NCBI GenBank assembly: GCA_963714425.1
Contig: CAVQOI010000004.1
Location: 124,001-188,000, forward strand
Direction: 5' to 3'
Length of the DNA stretch: 64,000 nt
Source: DATCYX01 sp963714425
GTDB taxonomy: Bacteria > Chloroflexota > Anaerolineae > Anaerolineales > UBA4823
The position numbers and the translations under genes were made by a program. The notes beneath the pieces were generated by a model. The model was not told where the DNA came from. It was given only the letters and a program-made list of their open reading frames with translations, and made no database searches. Below, one piece after another: positions 7,034-15,188 of the stretch (positions are counted from its first letter, which is position 1; each line of letters starts with the position of its first letter).

Positions 7034-7972
7034 ATGATCCTTGTCACTGGCGGAACCGGTTTCATCGGCAGAGCGCTGGTCCGCCATCTCGTTGAAGCCG
7101 GCTACCCGGTTCGCACCCTCATCCGCCCTTCATCGCGCTCCCCCGAATTGCCGCGCGGTGTTCCCGTGGAAGCCGCTGTTAGCGGCTTGAGCGACGAACG
7201 CAGCCTTCGGGCTGCCATGGTAGGCGTGAAGGTGGTTTACCATCTTGCCGGGGTCGAACGAGGTGGCGCGTATGCCGACCTTATGAAGGTGGATATCCAG
7301 GGCTCTCGGCTAGTTTCCCAGGCTGCCGCTGACGCAGGTGTGGAGCGCCTTTTCTTTCTGAGCCACCTGGACGCTGATCGCGCCTCTGCCTACCCGGTCT
7401 TGAAAGCCAAAGCCATAGCCGAAGAGTATATCCGCCGCAGTGGCTTGACCTACACTATCTTTCGTTCAGCAATTGTCTATGGTCCACAGGATGGCTTTAC
7501 GACCAGCTTGGCTGGCTTGCTCAGCACTATCCCTTATATATTTTTATTGCCCGGTGATGGGCGTACAGTGCTGCAACCACTGTGGGTCGAAGACCTGGTC
7601 ACCTGTTTAACCTGGGCGTTGGAGGACGATCTCACCCGAAACCAAACATATGAGATCGGTGGTCCAGAATATATCACCTTCCAGCAGGTTTCTGAGTACG
7701 TCATGCAGATGTGCGACTTGCAACGCCGATTTATTCCAATGCGACCCCCGTATTTACGCGCCTTCACTGTTCTTCTCGAAGCCGTTTTCCCTGGGTTACC
7801 TCTATCGGTTTTCTGGCTCGATTACCTGGCTGCCAACAGGACTTGCTCCCTGGACACCATCCCGCGGGCTTTCCATTTGATGCCCGCACGTATGCCTCAA
7901 CGACTGGATTACCTTAAAGATAAGAACTGGCAACTATCCTTTTTGCGCGCATTACTCCGCAGGAGTGCTTGA
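7034..7972 (+). CDS. NAD(P)-dependent epimerase / atypical SDR (NDUFA9-like)
   Basis: 312 residues. The N-terminus MILVTGGTGFIGRALVRHLV is the Rossmann TGxxGxxG nucleotide-binding motif of extended or atypical SDRs. VVYHLAGVERGG and FFLSHLDADRASAYPVLKAKAIAEEYIRRSGLTYTIFRSAIVYGP follow the NDUFA9/NmrA-like pattern, in which a Tyr and a Lys fall at the catalytic positions (AYPVLKAK). The C-terminal half carries HNVxW-like segments and two hydrophobic stretches near residues 240-265. Such proteins act on nucleotide sugars or quinone-related substrates, or serve as redox sensors. The GNAT gene follows 9 bases later, so the two form an operon. Confidence 0.75.
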   Translation: MILVTGGTGFIGRALVRHLVEAGYPVRTLIRPSSRSPELPRGVPVEAAVSGLSDERSLRAAMVGVKVVYHLAGVERGGAYADLMKVDIQGSRLVSQAAADAGVERLFFLSHLDADRASAYPVLKAKAIAEEYIRRSGLTYTIFRSAIVYGPQDGFTTSLAGLLSTIPYIFLLPGDGRTVLQPLWVEDLVTCLTWALEDDLTRNQTYEIGGPEYITFQQVSEYVMQMCDLQRRFIPMRPPYLRAFTVLLEAVFPGLPLSVFWLDYLAANRTCSLDTIPRAFHLMPARMPQRLDYLKDKNWQLSFLRALLRRSA

Positions 7973-7981
7973 GCAACCAGC

Positions 7982-8896
7982 ATGCCAATCCGAATTCGAA
8001 TTCTGGAAACACCCGAAGAGATCGCCCTGGTGGAAGATTTGCAGCGCCAAGTGTGGCCCGGCAATGAGACCGAGATTGTCCCAGCACATATCCTGCTGGC
8101 TGCTATCCACAATGGCGGGTGGATTCTTGGAGCTTATTCGAGGGAAGGAGTGCCCCCTACCGATCATCTGGCGGGGTTTGTGTTCGGCTTTCCCGGCTTG
8201 TATAACACGCCGGATGGGCCACGGCCCAAACATTGTTCCCATATGATGGGTGTGCTCGATGAATATCGTGATCATGGGGTTGGGTTTGCCCTCAAACGCG
8301 CCCAATGGCAGATGGTTCGTCACCAGGACCTGGATCGCATTACCTGGACATACGATCCCTTGCTCAGCCGGAATGCCTATTTGAATATTTCCAAGCTTGG
8401 GGCAGTTTGCAATACCTATCGCATTAATGAATACGGTATCCTGCGCGATGGCCTGAACCAGGGTCTGCCATCCGACCGCTTCCAGGTGGACTGGTGGGTG
8501 AACTCACCGCGCGTTATCCGGCGCCTGGGGAAAGCTGCCCGCCGCCGGCTCGACCTGGCCCATTATTTTGCCGCGGGTTCGGAGGTCATCAATCCTACCC
8601 ATACTGACAATGATGGCTGGCTTCACCCGCCTCCTTCCGATCATTATGAGCCCCTACCACGCTCAGCGGACCCTGGCAGGCGCCAAATCGCCCCCATCCT
8701 ACTGGTCGAAATCCCGGCGGATTTCCTGGCCCTGAAAAGCGCCAATTTTGATCTGGCGCTGCGTTGGCGCCTTCATGCTCGCAGCCTTTTTGTAGACTTG
8801 TTCGAGCGGGATTACTTGATCACCGATTTCGTTTTCTTGAGTGGAAACTCACCACGCAGCTATTACGTCCTCAGTCATGGAGAAAGCACATTATGA
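7982..8896 (+). CDS. COG3375-type GNAT acyltransferase
   Basis: 304 residues. ETPEEIALVEDLQRQVWPG at the N-terminus, then ILGAYSREG, GFVFGFPGL and HSHMMGVLDEYRDHGVGFALKRAQ, give a GNAT core with the acetyl-CoA pyrophosphate loop replaced by DHGVGFAL. ITWTYDPLLSRNAYLNISKLGAV is typical of the COG3375 subfamily. Members of this subfamily sit next to N-succinylamino-acid racemase/OSBS genes; in Geobacillus kaustophilus such a GNAT succinylates D-amino acids at the start of a D-to-L conversion route. Here it overlaps the racemase-like gene by ATGA, supporting the same link. Substrate is inferred from context. Confidence 0.75.
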   Translation: MPIRIRILETPEEIALVEDLQRQVWPGNETEIVPAHILLAAIHNGGWILGAYSREGVPPTDHLAGFVFGFPGLYNTPDGPRPKHCSHMMGVLDEYRDHGVGFALKRAQWQMVRHQDLDRITWTYDPLLSRNAYLNISKLGAVCNTYRINEYGILRDGLNQGLPSDRFQVDWWVNSPRVIRRLGKAARRRLDLAHYFAAGSEVINPTHTDNDGWLHPPPSDHYEPLPRSADPGRRQIAPILLVEIPADFLALKSANFDLALRWRLHARSLFVDLFERDYLITDFVFLSGNSPRSYYVLSHGESTL

Positions 8897-10003
8897 AGAT
8901 TGATCGGATTACCCTCTACCATTTGAGCATGCCCCTGGTTGCCCCGTTCGAGACATCCTTTGGGCGCAGCGATTCGCGTGATTGTATTCTCATCGAGATC
9001 TTTTCTGAGGGCATCAGTGGTTTTGGTGAATGCGTCGCCGACCGCGATCCAGGTTATTCGTCTGAAACCTCGGGCACAGCGTGGCACATCATTCGCGATT
9101 TCCTCGCCCCGATGATGTTGGGCGCGGACTTTTCAAATGCTTCCGATTTCAACCACAGTTTCGACCACGTGCGCGGCCATCTGATGGCGAAGGCTGGACT
9201 GGAAATGGCGCTATGGGATCTGTTGGGCAAAGCCCAAGGGCGCCCTCTGCGTCAGCTGCTCGGTGGCGAGCGGGAGCGCGTCGACGTGGGTGTATCCGTG
9301 GGCATCCAGGCCTCCCCGGATGCACTGGTAAAGGTTGTGGAAAGCTTTCTGAGCCCAAGGCTACCAGCGTATCAAAATTAAGATCAAACCGGAGCGCGAT
9401 GTGGCTGAGACAAGTGCTGTGCGTAATGCATTTCCAGACATTCGCTTACAGGTGGATGCCAATTCTGCATACACGCTAAAGAGCGCGTCTGCTTTGCTGC
9501 CACTGGATTAGCTGAACTTGCTGCTCATCGAACAGCCGCTTTACGAGGATGACCTGTGGGACCATAGCCGCCTGCAATCTCAATTCAGCACACCCCTGTG
9601 CCTGGACGAAAGCATCACCAGCCCCCGCCATGCTCGTCAGGCACTGGAGATGGGTGCCTGCCGGATCATAAACATCAAAGCCGGCCGCGCTGGTGGACTG
9701 AGCAGTGCAGTTGCTATCCATGACCTGTGCCAACAGCGTGGTGTGCCCGTATGGTGTGGGGGCATGCTTGAGACCGGCGTGGGTCGCGCCTCCAACCTAG
9801 CCCTGGCTTCGCTACCGAACTTCACCCTACCTGGGGATATTTCCGCCTCAAACCGTTACTACGAGCGAGATATCACCCACGAACGCTTTGTGCTCAATCC
9901 TAACTCTACGATTGATGTGCCCAATGAGCCTGGATTAGGTGTGACAATCGATCGGGAAGCCCTGAAGGCCTTCACATTAATGACGGAGACGATTAAAGCT
10001 TAA
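8893..10003 (+). pseudogene. MenC-like enolase (o-succinylbenzoate synthase / N-acylamino-acid racemase), frameshift plus stop
   Basis: The frame opens at ATG 8893, overlapping the GNAT stop, with MKIDRITLYHLSMPLVAPFETSFG and FGECVADRDPGYSSET typical of MenC2/NSAR enzymes. It breaks at 9354-9356, where an extra C in CCC moves the frame; deleting one C restores SQGYQRIKIKIKPERD. The restored frame then meets TAG at 9509-9511, between LLPLD and LNLLLIEQPL, where one base change would give GAG. Combined length is about 370 codons, the family norm. The K-x-K pair, VDAN, LIEQPL, CLDESI and NIKAGRAGG catalytic positions are all preserved. So it is either a very recent pseudogene or a consensus error; two separate lesions favour decay. 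Confidence 0.8.
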
Positions 10004-10076
10004 GGGTCTCAGGGCAAACACCTGCAGGATACATAGGCACCAGCACATCCCCGTTCAGCCTAAATTCCTTAATTCA

Positions 10077-12032
10077 TTATTTCGCGCTTTTTATCTCTTC
10101 CACAGCCTCAGGGTTGACCAGCGACGAAGTGTCCCCCGCATCCTGGCCCAGATAGGCGGCGCGGATCATGCGCCGCATGACTTTTGCGTTGCGTGTCTTG
10201 GGCAAATCCTTGACGAAGAAGATATCACGCGGGGTGAAAGGCTTCCCCATTGCCCGTACGATCATCGCACGTAACTCCAGACGCAGCTCTTCACGATATT
10301 GGCTCCCATGCGCCAGCACGACAAATACCAATACTTCGTTGCCCTTGACCGCATCCGGCACCCCTATCGCGGCAGCCTCGACTACGTCGGCATGCTCGAC
10401 CACAATCGATTCGATCTCCGCAGGTCCCACTCGTTTCCCAGCGACCTTGATGGTGTCATCAGAGCGCCCTGTGATATACCACATCCCATCATCGTCAACC
10501 AGTGCAAAATCCCCTTGTACCCACACTTCCGGCCAACGTGACCAATAGGTCTCCTCATAACGCTGAGGGTCTCTCCAGAAACCACGCGTCATTCCGATCC
10601 AGGGTGCCTTAATGACCAGCTCTCCAACCTGGTTGCGCACCGAGCGACCAAACTCGTCCAGCACGTCTGCTGCGATCCCTGGGCAAGGGGCAGAAAAAGC
10701 GCAAGCCTTAAATGGCAGAATAGGGTTGCCCATCACGATCCCCCCTGAAATCTCCGTGCCTCCAGAATAATTGATTAACGGCCTTTCGCCTCCACCAACT
10801 TTCTCGAATAGCCACATCCATGGGTCCGGATTCCATGGCTCGCCTGTGGATGCAAAAAGGCGCAGCGAAGAAAGATTGTGAGCTCGGAATGGCGCTTCGC
10901 CATGCATAATGAGTGCCCGCACCAGCGTCGGGGAGAGGCCTAACACGTTGATCCGGTGATGCTCTACCAACCCCCACAGGCGATCTGGCGCAGGATAATC
11001 AGGAGCGCCATCATAGAAGAGCATTGTGCCGCCAAGGATCAAGCTCCCAAAGACCAACCAGGGACCCATCATCCAGCCCATATCTGTAACCCAGTATATG
11101 ACTTCGCCGGGGTGCAGGTCGGTGCCAAATGCCATGTCCTGGGCTACTTTGACCGGAAAGCCACAATGGGTGTGCACGGCGCCCTTAGGTCGTCCTGTGG
11201 TACCGGAGGTATAAATAACCATCAGCACATCTTCGGCAGCCGTAACCTCCGTTGCTGCGATATCGGCTTGGGTATCCACCAGCTCGTGCCACCAATGGTC
11301 TCTGCCAGGTGCCATGGAGATTTCCATGCCCGCTCGTCGGAGCACGATCAGATGCTCCAGGCTGGGCACCTGGCTGGCGGCCTCATCGGCAATCGGCTTC
11401 ATCACTACTGGTTTCCCCCTGCGGAAGAAGCCATCAGCTGTGAACAAAGCTTTGGCTTCCGCATCCTTCAAACGGCTGGCGATTGCCGGAGCACCAAAGC
11501 CGGAGAAAAGCGGCAGAATTACGCCTCCAATCTTGGCAATTGCTAATAACGCAACGGCAATCTCGGGTGTCATGGGCATGAACAACCCGATTGCGTCGCC
11601 TTTACCCAGACCCAGGCTTCGCAGCGCATTGGCTGCTTGGTTCACCTTACGCTGGAGATCACCGTAATTCAGGGTGCGGGTATCCCCCTGCTCCCCCTCC
11701 CAGATGAGAGCATCTCTCCCCTCGACTTCCGTGCCCGCATATTTGTCCAGGCAGTTGTGGACAATATTCATCTCCCCGCCCACACACCATTGCGGCCACG
11801 CAATCCCAGCAGAGAGATCGAGCACCTGATCATACGGCTTGGAGAATCGGATATCCAGGAATTCCAATAACGAACGCGTGAACCAGGCCACATCTTGTGT
11901 TGATCGCTGTATAAGCTGAGTGAAATCAGTGATACCATGCAGCCGCATGAAACGGGTTAAGTTGGCGCGCTCGAGAATTTCAGGCGTGGGGTGCCAGACG
12001 ATTTTGCCCCCAAAGTCGATGGCTTTGTTCAT
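10077..12032 (-). CDS. AMP-forming acyl-CoA synthetase (acetyl-CoA synthetase-like)
   Basis: 651 residues from ATG 12032. It activates a carboxylate to acyl-AMP and then acyl-CoA. Residues 275-284 are TSGTTGRPKG (A3 phosphate-binding loop). VTDMGWMMGPWLVFGSLILGG resembles the acetyl/propionyl-CoA synthetase substrate pocket with its Trp. YSGGTEISGG (A5), WVQGDFALVDDDGMWYITGRSDDTIKVAGKRVGPAEIE (A7-A8) and PKTRNAKVMRR with the catalytic A10 lysine are all present. An N-terminal ACAS-type extension is present (residues 40-110). It runs convergent to the racemase-like gene and 9 bases upstream of nothing else in its direction; the DinB gene precedes it with a 9-base gap, so they share a transcript. 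Exact acyl substrate unknown. Confidence 0.9.
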   Translation of the reverse strand: MNKAIDFGGKIVWHPTPEILERANLTRFMRLHGITDFTQLIQRSTQDVAWFTRSLLEFLDIRFSKPYDQVLDLSAGIAWPQWCVGGEMNIVHNCLDKYAGTEVEGRDALIWEGEQGDTRTLNYGDLQRKVNQAANALRSLGLGKGDAIGLFMPMTPEIAVALLAIAKIGGVILPLFSGFGAPAIASRLKDAEAKALFTADGFFRRGKPVVMKPIADEAASQVPSLEHLIVLRRAGMEISMAPGRDHWWHELVDTQADIAATEVTAAEDVLMVIYTSGTTGRPKGAVHTHCGFPVKVAQDMAFGTDLHPGEVIYWVTDMGWMMGPWLVFGSLILGGTMLFYDGAPDYPAPDRLWGLVEHHRINVLGLSPTLVRALIMHGEAPFRAHNLSSLRLFASTGEPWNPDPWMWLFEKVGGGERPLINYSGGTEISGGIVMGNPILPFKACAFSAPCPGIAADVLDEFGRSVRNQVGELVIKAPWIGMTRGFWRDPQRYEETYWSRWPEVWVQGDFALVDDDGMWYITGRSDDTIKVAGKRVGPAEIESIVVEHADVVEAAAIGVPDAVKGNEVLVFVVLAHGSQYREELRLELRAMIVRAMGKPFTPRDIFFVKDLPKTRNAKVMRRMIRAAYLGQDAGDTSSLVNPEAVEEIKSAK

Positions 12033-12041
12033 AGTGCAATC

Positions 12042-12551
12042 TTACCATTCACCAGCGTATCGGACATCATAGGGAAGGGTGAGCACGATAATTCTGGCGC
12101 GCCGCAGCTCAACCAGTTGGCGTATGTGCAGGTTGTCGTGAGCGACCCAGGATGAGAGCATGTCCCCGGCTTTCATCCTGCCGAAGGTTGTGGCGCATTC
12201 AATCTCCCAATCCGGGGCAGACAAGCTCCTCAGCCACTCCAACGAGCGCTTCCGCTCCGAGAGTAATTTCTGCAGCGATTCTTCCAGATCGTTTGCGTTG
12301 TACGTGCGTGCTGTCACCCATCCAACGGGGTCAATCGGCGGCCATGGCTCATCGAGCCTGTGCAGGATAATATCCAGGCGTTGCCGAAAGTCTTCAACCT
12401 CTTCGTCATGTAGGTGGCAGATCACTTCCAGGATCGACCAGGATTCGGGAGTGGGTCTTCTCTGCGCTTCTTCCCGTGTGATGCCGGCGACAAGCTGGCG
12501 GATGATCTCAGCACCATTGGCGAGCTCCTGGTATAGCTTTTCGTAATGCAT
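12042..12551 (-). CDS. DinB-fold (YfiT/DUF664-like) protein
   Basis: 169 residues from ATG 12551 (MHYEKLYQELANG), chosen because GAGG lies just upstream; in-frame ATGs at 12572 and 12605 are possible. A four-helix DinB-type bundle is indicated by PESWSILEVICHLHDEEVEDF and SWVAHDNLHIRQLVEL, which supply the three-His metal site seen in this superfamily (His in CHLHD plus His-x3-His). DinB-fold proteins include thiol-dependent metalloenzymes (bacillithiol or mycothiol transferases) and many of unknown function. Here it precedes the acyl-CoA synthetase on the same strand. Two more DinB-fold proteins occur in the window. Confidence 0.8.
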   Translation of the reverse strand: MHYEKLYQELANGAEIIRQLVAGITREEAQRRPTPESWSILEVICHLHDEEVEDFRQRLDIILHRLDEPWPPIDPVGWVTARTYNANDLEESLQKLLSERKRSLEWLRSLSAPDWEIECATTFGRMKAGDMLSSWVAHDNLHIRQLVELRRARIIVLTLPYDVRYAGEW

Positions 12552-12882
12552 GGCTTCCTCTTGGGTCTTCATTCTTATCCAGAATATTGTTAAATAATAC
12601 GACAAAGTGATCGTAATGTCGAGAATTCCGTTGACAAACCAGGTCGTTGAGCGGTTCTATTGTATAAGAATCTTCTTATGGATCATCTGGTTTGCCATCT
12701 CGCCTGGTAATTTTGGCGTGTTCACCTGGCTTCCCGGTTATTTCACGTGAAAGGTATTGCCTTGCTGACAGTTTTTCAAAACACATTTCTCCTGGCGATC
12801 CAACGAACAGTTTGGACTATCTCATTTCTAATCTGTGACCTGGCTGACCGTTCTCCCTCTTCTCCCCCCGTGAAGATTAGGC

Positions 12883-12888
12883 TATAAT
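12883..12888 (+). promoter_or_regulatory. TATAAT -10 element of the efp operon
   Basis: A consensus -10 lies 40 bases before the efp ATG. The matching -35 region is C-rich and weak. Together with the absence of upstream plus-strand genes it marks the likely start of the efp transcript. Confidence 0.5.
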
Positions 12889-12928
12889 CCTCGCCTGTCT
12901 GGTAAAATTTATGGTGCGAGGTTAGGTC

Positions 12929-13486
12929 ATGATTGATGTAAATACATTGCGTAAAGGTGTTACCTTTGAATTGGATAACGAGCTGTACAAGGTCTTGGAT
13001 TACAACCATCACAAGCCTGGTCGGGGAAATGCGACCATCCGGATTAAAGCTGTCAATCTGCGCACTGGAACAACAGTAGAAAAATCCTTCCAATCTGGCG
13101 ACCGAGTTGAAGACATCCGGCTGGATTACCACAATGTCCAGTATATCTACAGCGATGGCTCTCTATACCATTTCATGGATCTGGAGACCTACGAGCAGCC
13201 TGCGATCTCGGCAGAGGTGTTGGGAGAAAGCGCCCAGTATTTGAAAGAGGGAATGGAAGTCAAGCTCACGTTCTACCTGGGCGAGCCATTGGATATTGAC
13301 ATGCCCACATCGGTAGATTTGCTGGTAACTCAGGCAGACGTCGCCGTGCGTGGCGATACAGCTACGGGTGTGACGAAGAAAGTGACAACCGAAACTGGCC
13401 TGCAGGTGAGTGTTCCCAGCTTTGTAGGAGAAGGTGATGTAATTCGCGTGGATACCCGCACAGGCAGCTACATCACACGAGCTTGA
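12929..13486 (+). CDS. efp: Translation elongation factor P
   Basis: 185 residues, the standard three-domain length. EF-P binds between the P and E sites and relieves stalling at proline runs. Visible are MIDVNTLRKGVTFELDNELYKVLDYNHHKPGRGNAT in the KOW domain, the OB domain, and the C-terminal signature VTKKVTTETGLQVSVPSFVGEGDVIRVDTRTGSY. The loop-tip residue, a modified Lys in E. coli, is Arg32 here (KPGRGN); Arg-type EF-Ps are either rhamnosylated by EarP or left unmodified, and no earP is seen nearby. It is followed at once by a Cys-rich gene and the HAD-DinB gene. Confidence 0.97.
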   Translation: MIDVNTLRKGVTFELDNELYKVLDYNHHKPGRGNATIRIKAVNLRTGTTVEKSFQSGDRVEDIRLDYHNVQYIYSDGSLYHFMDLETYEQPAISAEVLGESAQYLKEGMEVKLTFYLGEPLDIDMPTSVDLLVTQADVAVRGDTATGVTKKVTTETGLQVSVPSFVGEGDVIRVDTRTGSYITRA

Positions 13487-13488
13487 GT

Positions 13489-13842
13489 ATGCGCACCCCT
13501 GCTGGAAAAGAATGTCGCTACTTCTACGGCGATTATTATCGCGGGCGCAAACATGAAGAATGTCGATTGTTGGGAGGGGCAGATCCACCTCTCCCGTGGA
13601 AACCAGCATTTTGCTCGACATGCCCTGCACCCAACATATTACGGGCGAACGCATGTGAACACCTGGTACTGCTTCCCCGCTTAGACAGGCCTTTTCCGTT
13701 TTTCCAGCAACATGTGGCGGTCAACACAAGGTGTATCAAGACCAACCGGTCGGGCTTTGATGCGCATATTGGATGTGGAGAATGTCATCCCCTACCCTCA
13801 ATTTTTTCAGAGGGTGATTTAGTGAGTGGAGACGAATCTTGA
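13489..13842 (+). CDS. Conserved Cys-rich small protein (possible metal binding)
   Basis: 117 residues starting at ATG 13489, two bases after the efp stop. It is not a named family I can identify. It has about ten cysteines in pairs: ECRYFYGDYYRGRKHEECRLL, FCSTCPAPNILRANACEH, RCIKTNRSGFDAHIGCGECHPLP. The CxxC and CxxCH patterns with nearby His suggest zinc or iron-sulfur binding. Aromatic and Arg-rich segments between them are well formed, and gene spacing on both sides is tight (TTGA overlap with the next gene), so it is a real gene. Translation coupling with efp and the HAD gene suggests a shared cellular context but not a specific role. Confidence 0.7.
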   Translation: MRTPAGKECRYFYGDYYRGRKHEECRLLGGADPPLPWKPAFCSTCPAPNILRANACEHLVLLPRLDRPFPFFQQHVAVNTRCIKTNRSGFDAHIGCGECHPLPSIFSEGDLVSGDES

Positions 13843-15041
13843 GCCTTACATTGTTACTTGACCTGGATGAGACTTTATTGGGTAATCCGCCGGAACAATT
13901 CGTCCAGGCATATTTTCAGAAGCTGGCAACGCATCTGGAGCCGTATGCTGAGCCGCAAGCCTTGATACAGGCATTAAATGCTGGAATGCACCAGATGGTG
14001 CAAAATCTACTCCCAGATTGTAGCCTGCAAGAGGTGTTCGAATCAGTCTTCTACCCGTCGCTGCATCTTCTTCCACAAGATATCGAGCAACATATCTCGC
14101 GATTCTACGCAGAAATCTTCCCAACATTAAAAGATATCACCTACCCGATGCCTGGCGCGGTGGAGTTCATTGAAAGAGCCTTCCAGTGTGGATATCAGGT
14201 TGCGATTGCCACGACACCACTCTTCCCCTTAACCGCTGGCATGCAAAGGCTGGAATGGGCCAATATCTCGGCGCAAAAATATCCTTATGACTTGGTGTCT
14301 TCCTTTGATCAGTTCCATTTTGCGAAACCGCATCCTGCTTTTTTTGCTGAAGCTCTGGCGAAAATGGGGTGGCCAGAGAACCCTGTTCTGGTCGTTGGAG
14401 ATGACCCGTTTTATGATATCCAACCTGCCCAGGCATTAGGCTTGTCCACTTACTGGGTGCACAGGAATAGAGCATCACAGCCATCCCTAGCCGTGCCTCC
14501 AAATGGATCAGGTGATCTTGTTGATCTGCTCACTTGGTTAGAGGATGTACCTTTAGAATCGCTCAAACCACAGTTCGAAAGCCCTTCAGCATTGCAGGCA
14601 ATCCTGCGTGCAACACCCGCCGCTCTCAACAGCATGTGCAAGGCACTAGACCTCCAAATCTGGACATTGGGCCGGCAGCCGGGTGAGTGGAGCCCAACCG
14701 AAATCCTGTGTCACCTGCGGGATGTTGACACCGAACTCAATCTTCCCAGGCTGCGGAAAATCCTCAGCGAGCATAATCCATTCCTTCCTGGGGTAAACTC
14801 AGACCAGTGGGCTTCTGAGCGAGAGTATATCAAGCAGGATGGCCAAAGTGCGTTGAAACATTTCGTTAGGGATCGCATGAAAGTGCTTGATCTATTGCAA
14901 ACATTATCCAATCACGACTGGGGGCGTCCAGCGCGACACTCTATCTTTGGTCCGACCCACCTAAAGGAGCTTGTCGCCTTTATGGCTGGGCACGACCAGC
15001 TCCACCTCCGCCAGATGAAGGAAACATTAGCAAGAATATAG
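13839..15041 (+). CDS. HAD-superfamily hydrolase fused to a DinB-fold domain
   Basis: 400 residues. The start is TTG at 13839, overlapping the previous stop (TTGA). Residues 1-230 are a HAD hydrolase: LLLDLDETLLG with nucleophile Asp8 and Asp10, AIATTPLFP (motif II Thr), KPHPAFFAEAL (motif III Lys) and VVGDDPFYDIQPAQALG (motif IV acidic pair). Residues about 245-400 form a DinB-like bundle with WTLGRQPGEWSPTEILCHLRDVD and FMAGHDQLHLRQMKE carrying the His ligands. Each part is known on its own; the fusion is unusual. A metal-dependent phosphatase coupled to a thiol or metal-binding module is one reading. Confidence 0.85.
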   Translation: MSLTLLLDLDETLLGNPPEQFVQAYFQKLATHLEPYAEPQALIQALNAGMHQMVQNLLPDCSLQEVFESVFYPSLHLLPQDIEQHISRFYAEIFPTLKDITYPMPGAVEFIERAFQCGYQVAIATTPLFPLTAGMQRLEWANISAQKYPYDLVSSFDQFHFAKPHPAFFAEALAKMGWPENPVLVVGDDPFYDIQPAQALGLSTYWVHRNRASQPSLAVPPNGSGDLVDLLTWLEDVPLESLKPQFESPSALQAILRATPAALNSMCKALDLQIWTLGRQPGEWSPTEILCHLRDVDTELNLPRLRKILSEHNPFLPGVNSDQWASEREYIKQDGQSALKHFVRDRMKVLDLLQTLSNHDWGRPARHSIFGPTHLKELVAFMAGHDQLHLRQMKETLARI

Positions 15042-15188
15042 ACCTTATTTCTGGTAAAATCAATTTGCCTCGATTCGCTCGAGGCGGTGTTTAATAATGA
15101 AAGCTACTATCAGTGGTCAGCGCAGCAACTCACCCACAAGCTGACCGCTGTTTGCTGATTGTAAATGTCACAGCTCGCGGAGGAAACC

